Source: a bacterium D16-76 (GTDB lineage Bacteria > Bacillota > Clostridia > Oscillospirales > Acutalibacteraceae). Taken from it: a stretch of DNA of 64,000 nucleotides. The stretch spans positions 45,703-109,702 of the forward strand of contig QZEE01000011.1 in NCBI GenBank assembly GCA_009917445.1. Reading direction: 5' to 3'. The first letter of the stretch is position 1; each line of letters opens with the position of its first letter. The notes under the pieces were generated by a model. That model had not been told where the DNA came from and searched no databases. It saw only the letters and a program-made list of their open reading frames with translations. The position numbers and the translations under genes were made by a program. Shown piece after piece: positions 59,689 through 64,000 of this stretch.

Positions 59689-59763
59689 AGAACAAAAGAA
59701 TAAATTTCTTTTGTTCTGGCGGCTATGCCGCCTGTTATAAATCCTGTAATGCAGGATTTATAA
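59689..59763. repeat. Three consecutive perfect stem-loops
   Basis: (1) AGAACAAAAGAA/TTCTTTTGTTCT (59689-59700, 59706-59717; loop TAAAT); (2) GGCGGC/GCCGCC (59718-59723, 59727-59732; loop TAT); (3) TTATAAATCCTG/CAGGATTTATAA (59735-59746, 59752-59763; loop TAATG). They abut one another within 75 bases in the leader of the recombination operon. Function is unknown: candidates are an origin (oriT or double-strand origin), a centromere or a structured leader. Confidence 0.85.
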
Positions 59764-59920
59764 CGCGTTTACTATTACAGACTGCTGCCTTTTTTGCCGT
59801 ACCCGGCCCGGAAACATTTTACACAGAAACAAAAAAAGTGCCACTTGCGCCAAAAGGCACAACATGACACTTTGTAACTCGGAGACTGTGTTCGTTTTGC
59901 GAACCGGATACTGTAGTTCT

Positions 59921-59949
59921 ATTTTAGCAGGTTTTGAGGGGGTTGTCAA
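59921..59949 (-). promoter_or_regulatory. Promoter of the recombination operon, with a nearby operator
   Basis: Minus strand TTGACA (59949-59944), 17 bases, TAAAAT (59926-59921). A GTTCG/CGAAC repeat with a 5-base centre lies just downstream (59890-59904), well placed for a repressor. The 317-base gap 59629-59945 otherwise contains only the stem-loops. Confidence 0.75.
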
Positions 59950-60167
59950 TCTGAATACCTGGGTAAATTGCCCCAATCGACATCTTCTTCGTCCACAAAA
60001 CCGCTTGCTTCCGCTTCTTCCAGTTCCTTTGCTTCCTGCGGCGTGGCCTTTGTGAAGTCCGGGTCCCAGGCACGCACCAGTTTTTTAATAAACTCATAGG
60101 CAAAGTTCTGATCCGCCTCCGGGAGCATATCCATCAGCCTGGCTGCTTCCACTACTTTTTCGGACAT
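59946..60167 (-). CDS. Antitoxin of a RelE-type toxin-antitoxin pair
   Basis: A 73-residue acidic protein (MSEKVVEAARLMDMLPEADQ, ending NLPRYSD) with a helical N-terminus and a charged tail that could wrap the toxin. ATG 60167 is preferred over a GTG at 60185 because GAGAGGG lies nine bases ahead. It follows the toxin gene, the reverse of classical relBE order. Confidence 0.75.
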   Translation of the reverse strand: MSEKVVEAARLMDMLPEADQNFAYEFIKKLVRAWDPDFTKATPQEAKELEEAEASGFVDEEDVDWGNLPRYSD

Positions 60168-60181
60168 ACAATCACACCCTC

Positions 60182-60442
60182 TCACTTGTAGATATCGCCA
60201 CGGTTTCCTATCTCCATAATCAGGAGGACTTCTACTCTTCCGTCTTGTTCCAGCCGGTATACCACACGCCAGCCGCCTATCCTCAGCCGCATCCGGCCAT
60301 CACTATATCCTTGCATGGGTTTGATATCACCCTTCGGCGGTTTTTCTGTCAGCCCGGCTATAGCAGCCCGGATCCGCTCTACAGACCTCAAATCCAACTT
60401 GCTCAGGAATTTCAGCGACTTTCTGGAATACCGAACTTTCAC
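60182..60442 (-). CDS. RelE/ParE-family toxin
   Basis: An 86-residue protein with the RelE fold pattern: start VRYSRKSLKFLSKLDLRSVE, then IKPMQGYSDGRMRLRIGGWRVVYR and IMEIGNRGDIYK. Arg and Tyr positions typical of mRNA-interferase relatives are present. GTG 60442 has GAAAGGG eight bases upstream; an in-frame GTG at 60451 is possible. It is encoded upstream of its antitoxin; the toxin TGA overlaps the region of the antitoxin ribosome site. Confidence 0.85.
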   Translation of the reverse strand: MKVRYSRKSLKFLSKLDLRSVERIRAAIAGLTEKPPKGDIKPMQGYSDGRMRLRIGGWRVVYRLEQDGRVEVLLIMEIGNRGDIYK

Positions 60443-60482
60443 GCCGTACACCCTTTCAAGGAAACACTATCTAACTTATACT

Positions 60483-60511
60483 ATTCTACCAGACTGCGCC
60501 CAGATATGCAA
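60483..60511 (-). promoter_or_regulatory. Promoter of the RelE-type pair
   Basis: Minus strand TTGCAT (60511-60506), 17 bases, TAGAAT (60488-60483), 40 bases before the toxin start. Confidence 0.6.
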
Positions 60512-60522
60512 ATAGAATTTCT

Positions 60523-60882
60523 TCAGGCATCCGCAGTAGGCTGGCTTTCCTTTTCTCTCGCCTCCGCCTGCCTCACCAGCAATTCCACAACCTCAAATAT
60601 CTCACGCTTGTCACGGGCGGACAACGGTGCCATCATTTTGGAAAGCTCTGAAGCCCGCTGCTCGGCAGCGTAGTCGAGCACGTCACGGAGCACCGCGTCG
60701 GCAGAAACGCCCAGGATATTCAGGATATGGACAAGCCGGTTATACGCCGGGAAATTGATGCCGCGTTCTATGGCGGAGATATACTGTTCGGTACACCCTG
60801 CCTTTACCGCCAGTTCGGCCTGGGTGAGCCCGGCCCTCTCCCTGCACTCCTTGAACCTGCGCCCTACCATTTTATTCCCCAT
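60523..60882 (-). CDS. XRE-family regulator
   Basis: 119 residues with an N-terminal HTH (FKECRERAGLTQAELAVKAG, QYISAIERGINFPAYNRLVH) and a helical C-terminal part (LSKMMAPLSARDKREIFEVV) used for dimerisation in many ICE and plasmid repressors. It stands just upstream of the RelE-type promoter and may control it or element genes; no direct proof. Confidence 0.85.
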   Translation of the reverse strand: MGNKMVGRRFKECRERAGLTQAELAVKAGCTEQYISAIERGINFPAYNRLVHILNILGVSADAVLRDVLDYAAEQRASELSKMMAPLSARDKREIFEVVELLVRQAEAREKESQPTADA

Positions 60883-61012
60883 GGATGTACCTGCTCCCTG
60901 TTTCTAAAAGTTGTGCTATTAGTATACAGGCTTTGCTTTGAGTTAAACAGCGAGCAAAACTTTTCTTCTAATTGTATTACTACGTATATGGGAAGAAAAT
61001 TTCAAAAGGAAA

Positions 61013-61034
61013 GGGCACCGGCGAACCGGTGCCC
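61013..61034 (-). terminator. Terminator of vapBC
   Basis: GGGCACCGG (61013-61021), tetraloop CGAA (TTCG on minus), CCGGTGCCC (61026-61034), then TTTCCTTTT on the minus strand. Confidence 0.8.
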
Positions 61035-61066
61035 CAAAATAAGATAAACTATAGATAACTGACTTA

Positions 61067-61468
61067 TCATTCTACCCAATTTTCAGCCTTCAGCCCTGGA
61101 ACCCGCTCAAATTCCCGGACATTGTTCGTAACGAGAACCATACCCTCTGCCCTAGCATGGCTGGCTATGAGAGTGTCCAAGGGGCCGATAGGCGTTCCCC
61201 GCTTCTCCAGGTAAGCCCGGATCCCTCCGTACTCCATGGAGGCCCGGTCATCAAAAGGCAGGACTTCCAGAACCAGGAGCAGCTGCATGATAGCGGCCTG
61301 GTTTTTCTGTGGGTTGGAGCTTTTTGCCGCGCCATATTCCAGTTCAGACAAGGTTATGGCGGAGATACACAAGCCATTTTGCTGGTTTTCCTTGAGCCTT
61401 TGCAGCACCTGTTCCGGCTTGTTCTTGATGGCATAGATGCAGATATTGGTGTCCAGCATATACTTCAT
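61067..61468 (-). CDS. vapC: VapC-type PIN-domain toxin (RNase)
   Basis: 133 residues. PIN acidic residues: D6 (MLDTNICIYAIK), E42 (SELEYG), D98 (GPLDTLIASHA) and the NN motif (VTNNVREFERV). These coordinate Mg2+ for tRNA or rRNA cleavage. The ATG at 61468 overlaps the antitoxin stop by four bases (ATGA), the usual coupling. A longer frame to 61561 only reads the antitoxin gene out of frame. Confidence 0.9.
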   Translation of the reverse strand: MKYMLDTNICIYAIKNKPEQVLQRLKENQQNGLCISAITLSELEYGAAKSSNPQKNQAAIMQLLLVLEVLPFDDRASMEYGGIRAYLEKRGTPIGPLDTLIASHARAEGMVLVTNNVREFERVPGLKAENWVE

Positions 61469-61695
61469 AAGGATTCGCGCTCCTGCTGTACCGTCTGTTC
61501 CCTGCCGCCTTCGCAAAAATCGTCGGTAAAACTGTTCAAGCCTTCCAGGAACACATTCCATGCTGCCTCTTTCGGCGCCAGCAGCACCACGTCACCCAGG
61601 CGCTGGATCAAGACCTCACTATCGTTAAACCGGAACTTTTTCGGCAGCCGTACAGCCTGGCTCCTGCCTGTTTCAAAAATTTTTGCGACTTCCAT
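61465..61695 (-). CDS. vapB: VapB/VagC-type antitoxin (AbrB-like DNA-binding domain)
   Basis: A 76-residue protein. MEVAKIFETGRSQAVRLPKK is the swapped-hairpin AbrB/VapB DNA-binding motif; the rest (GDVVLLAPKEAAWNVFLEGL) contacts and blocks the toxin. ATG 61695 has TAGGAGGTG eight bases upstream, better than the GTG at 61704. Likely binds its own promoter with VapC. Confidence 0.88.
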   Translation of the reverse strand: MEVAKIFETGRSQAVRLPKKFRFNDSEVLIQRLGDVVLLAPKEAAWNVFLEGLNSFTDDFCEGGREQTVQQERESL

Positions 61696-61715
61696 GGCGC
61701 TCACCTCCTACAAAT

Positions 61716-61744
61716 AGTATATATCGTGGTATATATTTTGTCAA
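61716..61744 (-). promoter_or_regulatory. Promoter and palindromic operator of vapBC
   Basis: Minus strand TTGACA (61744-61739), 17 bases, TATACT (61721-61716). The spacer and -10 form a near-palindrome (ATATATACC and GATATATAC), typical of VapBC autoregulation. Confidence 0.8.
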
Positions 61745-61756
61745 GTTAAACAGAAA

Positions 61757-61776
61757 GGCACCGGCGAACCGATGCC
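61757..61776 (-). terminator. Terminator after the 61802 gene
   Basis: GGCACCGG (61757-61764), CGAA loop, CCGATGCC (61769-61776), minus-strand TTTCTGTTT. It is almost the same hairpin as the one at 61013. Confidence 0.7.
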
Positions 61777-61801
61777 CTTCCACAGAATAGATCATATGGT
61801 T

Positions 61802-62215
61802 TTATCGTTTGTTGTGGACAAGCGCCTCCAGCCCATCCATGCCTGTGTCGCCGTCACGGGTTCGCCGCTTACGGCAGCGTGCCAGCGCCTTATCGTAGTC
61901 GTAGCCCATGGCATCCGCATACCTCCCGCTGATTTTCCGGCATCTTTCTGCATGAATTTGGTAAGTGGCCTCATGATATCCGGTCAGCCCCCAGGCGGAA
62001 ACAGCGCTTTCCAGAAGGTTTGCGTAGTCCCGCAAAGCATTCACAATCACATAAAGGTCGCCCATCGTGGTCTTGATCTCCCTTGTGGAACACGGTTTGT
62101 CGGGTCCGCCTAAATCCATATAGCGGAGGACGGCTCCGTGCTCCATGCCGTCAAGTTCGGTCATTTCTACAGTCTCTGTTGTGCTCTCTGTATAAGGGAT
62201 ATTTTTCACACTCAT
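61802..62215 (-). CDS. Hypothetical element protein, 137 aa
   Basis: No family recognised. Acidic N-terminus (MSVKNIPYTESTTETVEMTE) and a helical C-terminal half with CRKISGRYADAMGYDYDKAL and a basic end. It reads like a small accessory protein of the VWA gene upstream, only 10 bases away, which is itself truncated; the function may therefore already be lost. Confidence 0.55.
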   Translation of the reverse strand: MSVKNIPYTESTTETVEMTELDGMEHGAVLRYMDLGGPDKPCSTREIKTTMGDLYVIVNALRDYANLLESAVSAWGLTGYHEATYQIHAERCRKISGRYADAMGYDYDKALARCRKRRTRDGDTGMDGLEALVHNKR

Positions 62216-62225
62216 AATTTTTCCT

Positions 62226-62732
62226 CTATATTCGTATATGCTTTTTCACCACCGCCGTCAGCTTGGCAGGAAGCTTTTCCAGATCGGTAATATCCAGGAA
62301 TGAATCCCCGTATATCCGCTGGATGTTGGGCTTGTCGTCGCCGATGGCGGCGGCCACAAAAGCGATGCCTTTGCGCAGGTACTCCTGTTTGATGCCCCGC
62401 AAATCTTCCTCGGCGGCGGTGCCGCTGTAGCCCAGGTCGGCGGGTTGGCCGTCGGACACCAGGATCAGCAGCTTCACGGCCTCGGGACGCCGGGATAGCT
62501 GCTCGGCTACATAGCGCAGGGCCGCGCCGTCCCGGTTGCTGCTGCGGGCGGAAATGTCCATCAGGCGGTATTTGTCGTCACGGTCAAAGCCGTCAAATTC
62601 AGCGTAGGAGTACATTTCCACGGTGTCCCCCAGGCTGCATCGGCCTGTGGAGTGGCCGTAGACCATCACGGGGATCTCCAGACTCTCGCAGAAGTCATAG
62701 AGAATAATAGCGGCGGCCCGGGCGTAAGTCTG
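62226..62732 (-). pseudogene. C-terminal fragment of a VWA-domain protein (CobT/NorD-like)
   Basis: The readable frame begins inside a VWA domain: QTYARAAAIILYDFCESLEI, then VMVYGHS, VKLLILVSDGQPADLGYSG (the late MIDAS segment) and KGIAFVAAAIGD. The DxSxS metal motif that should precede it is absent because the sequence joins parB near 62724-62732. The first ATG (62669) is internal. Such VWA proteins occur in element-borne gene pairs with MoxR/CobS-like ATPases, not seen here. Confidence 0.75.
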
Positions 62733-63180
62733 TGCGTTTGCCTTGTCTGCTCATAGCGTCCAATCGCATTTTGTAGGCAAACGCCTTTTCGCTGGGCAGG
62801 ATTTGCGAACGCTGGAAGTTGCTCTCCACCATGAGAATCGTGGCTTCATCTCTCGTCAGCTCCACGACCTCACAGCGCAGCGTGTTCATACCGGCAAGCT
62901 CACAGGCCCGTTTTCGCCGGTGTCCCGAAACAAGCTCATAGCGCCCATCGCCCTTTGGTCTGACGGTAGCCGGAGTAATCACTCCACGCTCCTTGATACT
63001 CTCCACAAGCTGGGTCATGTCCTCATCGTCCCGTACCTTAAAAGGGTGGTCGGGAAAGCTGTCGATCAGCTCAAGAGGAATGTCCCGTATTCTTGTGAGC
63101 TTCGCCTCGTCCCGCATTTCCTGCGTGGAAAACAGGTCATCGAGCGTCGGCAGAACGAAGTCGCTCTTTCTGCCTGCCAC
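62695..63180 (-). CDS. parB: ParB/Spo0J-type partition protein, 3'-truncated
   Basis: 161 residues instead of about 280-300. The N-terminal ParB domain is intact: IPLELIDSFPDHPFKVRDDE, LVSGHRRKRACELAGM (the CTP-binding arginine region, GERR-like) and MVESNFQRSQILPSEKAFAY. It then diverges after MSRQGKRTDL into RPGRRYYSL and stops, because the frame crosses a deletion joint into the VWA gene. The HTH and dimer domains are missing, so DNA partition by this copy is doubtful. ATG 63180 lies within the parA 3' end. Confidence 0.85.
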   Translation of the reverse strand: MAGRKSDFVLPTLDDLFSTQEMRDEAKLTRIRDIPLELIDSFPDHPFKVRDDEDMTQLVESIKERGVITPATVRPKGDGRYELVSGHRRKRACELAGMNTLRCEVVELTRDEATILMVESNFQRSQILPSEKAFAYKMRLDAMSRQGKRTDLRPGRRYYSL

Positions 63181-63961
63181 TGGCTAACACCTCCCTTGTG
63201 AAGTCGGTATAAGCCTTTGACGCTGGACTGCTCGGCTCATAAGCATAAATGCTTTTGCCCTTGGAGCTTACCTCGGCGGCTTTTACAGCGCTGGGTATGG
63301 AGGACTTGTAAATCCTCATCACGCGTCCAAAGTTCGCTCTGAGGGCTTCCACGGTGCTTCTGGCAAGGTTTGTTCGCCCGTCCACCAGGGTCAGCAGGAT
63401 TCCATCGACCTTCAGATTCGGGTTGATGTGCTTCTTGACTTTGGAAACGGTCTGCAAAAGCTGGGTCATACCCTTTGCCGGAAGGTACTGCGCCTGAACA
63501 GGGATAATCACGCTGTCAGCCGCAGCAAGGGCATTGAGCGTTATCATACCCAGCGAGGGCATACAGTCGATCAGGATATAGTCGTAATCGTCTTTTACCT
63601 GATTGAGATATGTCCGCAGGGTGGTTTCTCGGCTCATCACCGTTACAAGGCTCATTTCCAACGCAGACAGCTCCAGATTGGCGGGAAGAAGATCTACATC
63701 CTCTTCATGGTGCAGAATCCCGTTCATGGGGTCGCTTGTTTCATCTCTCATCACCTCTGCCAGCTTTGTCGCCAGCGTGATAGAGAGAGCGTCCGTATCC
63801 TGCCAGCCAAGGCAGGTGGTAAGGTCGCCCTGCGGGTCTGCGTCAACGAGCAAGACCTTCTTGCCGTTCATGGCAAGCCCTATGCCCAAATTGACCGCCG
63901 TAGTGGTCTTTCCCACGCCGCCCTTCTGGTTGCAGATGGCGATGGTTTTGCAGTCGCTCAT
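63137..63961 (-). CDS. parA: ParA-family partition ATPase
   Basis: 274 residues. Deviant Walker A KGGVGKTTTAV (13-23), A' motif VLLVDADPQGDLTT, Walker B YDYILIDCMPSLGM and the C-terminal AYEPSSPASKAY typical of Soj/ParA of Firmicutes ICEs. Binds DNA nonspecifically as a dimer and moves ParB-bound cargo. AGGAGGT upstream of the ATG at 63961. It overlaps parB by 44 bases. The element carries this in addition to parMR. The window ends 39 bases upstream. Confidence 0.92.
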   Translation of the reverse strand: MSDCKTIAICNQKGGVGKTTTAVNLGIGLAMNGKKVLLVDADPQGDLTTCLGWQDTDALSITLATKLAEVMRDETSDPMNGILHHEEDVDLLPANLELSALEMSLVTVMSRETTLRTYLNQVKDDYDYILIDCMPSLGMITLNALAAADSVIIPVQAQYLPAKGMTQLLQTVSKVKKHINPNLKVDGILLTLVDGRTNLARSTVEALRANFGRVMRIYKSSIPSAVKAAEVSSKGKSIYAYEPSSPASKAYTDFTREVLASGRQKERLRSADAR

Positions 63962-64000
63962 TCGGCTTACCTCCTTTCCTTTAGATTCATAGCCGCCCGC

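Larger units (their letters stand above)
44247..64000. mobile_element. Integrated conjugative or mobilisable element (left end; right end outside window)
   Basis: The left boundary is set by the break in spoIVB. Content is accessory throughout: three serine recombinases near the end, a sigma/HTH regulatory pair, ParM/ParR and ParA/ParB partition, a primase-like protein, YqaJ exonuclease, and two toxin-antitoxin systems. All element backbone genes run leftward. No relaxase, coupling protein or type IV secretion gene appears within the window, so whether it is an ICE, an integrated plasmid or a composite cannot be settled here. The sequence just inside the junction (GTGTCAAGTTAGGGACAAC) could alternatively be an IS end. 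Confidence 0.8.

Noticed and set aside
59758..59976. 72-codon minus-strand frame crossing the recombination-operon promoter
   Set aside because: It contains the promoter itself and would end in the stem-loops; a 35-codon internal part could be a leader peptide, but nothing supports translation.
1..64000. CRISPR arrays, rRNA or tRNA genes
   Set aside because: No regularly spaced direct repeats with unique spacers, and no recognisable rRNA or tRNA cloverleaf sequences were noticed on either strand; a covariance scan was not possible.

Overview
The window looks like the chromosome of a GC-rich, Gram-positive, spore-forming gut Clostridium of the Oscillospiraceae/Ruminococcaceae kind. The evidence is family content: a PduL phosphotransacylase, the archaeal-type prolyl-tRNA synthetase, a VanW lipoprotein, a TelA/XpaC pair, a MGDG-synthase-type glycosyltransferase, a spoIVB remnant and clostridial-style regulators, with strong AGGAGG ribosome sites and consensus sigma-A promoters. 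No rRNA, tRNA or CRISPR array was seen. The genus is not determinable by eye.

1-15.5 kb is core chromosome. The left edge holds a manganese (yybP-ykoY) riboswitch for a gene outside the window. Next come a glycogen-degrading pair (malQ-glgP), a sodium-dependent transporter, release factor 3, a three-gene cluster of small XRE regulators, pduL, a family-4 uracil-DNA glycosylase and a complete potABCD polyamine importer operon.

15.6-19.9 kb is a compact phage-derived cassette. An intact small gene, terminase small subunit, terminase large subunit, holin and GH25 endolysin are transcribed leftward from a perfect consensus promoter. Facing them is an S24-type repressor that keeps its self-cleavage residues. 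There is no portal, capsid, tail or integrase gene, so this reads as an SOS-inducible packaging/lysis unit rather than a prophage.

20-44.1 kb is again core: proS, a membrane XRE regulator, an Idh/MocA dehydrogenase with a sugar isomerase, a c-di-GMP/phosphorelay operon (REC-HD-GYP-PAS-GGDEF, Hpt, hybrid kinase), an AraC regulator, telA-xpaC, a 1-phosphofructokinase, an AlkD-type repair protein, a glycolipid glycosyltransferase, VanW, nadE, a GH3 hexosaminidase broken at a C8 tract, and a DUF2089-DUF4097 pair. A family of two-hairpin repeats sits downstream of at least six genes, each time in the same orientation as the gene it follows.

44.25-64 kb is an integrated mobile element whose left end cuts spoIVB at the codon of its catalytic serine. 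The element carries a Rpn-type nuclease, three co-transcribed large serine recombinases, a Tn916-like sigma/HTH regulatory pair behind an attenuator, ParM/ParR segregation, a CHC2 primase-like protein, a YqaJ exonuclease and associated small genes, two toxin-antitoxin pairs and ParA/ParB. It shows two internal scars. A RecD-like helicase has lost its middle to an AT-rich alpha/beta hydrolase gene, and a truncated parB is joined to a truncated VWA gene. Transfer genes and the right end lie beyond the window.
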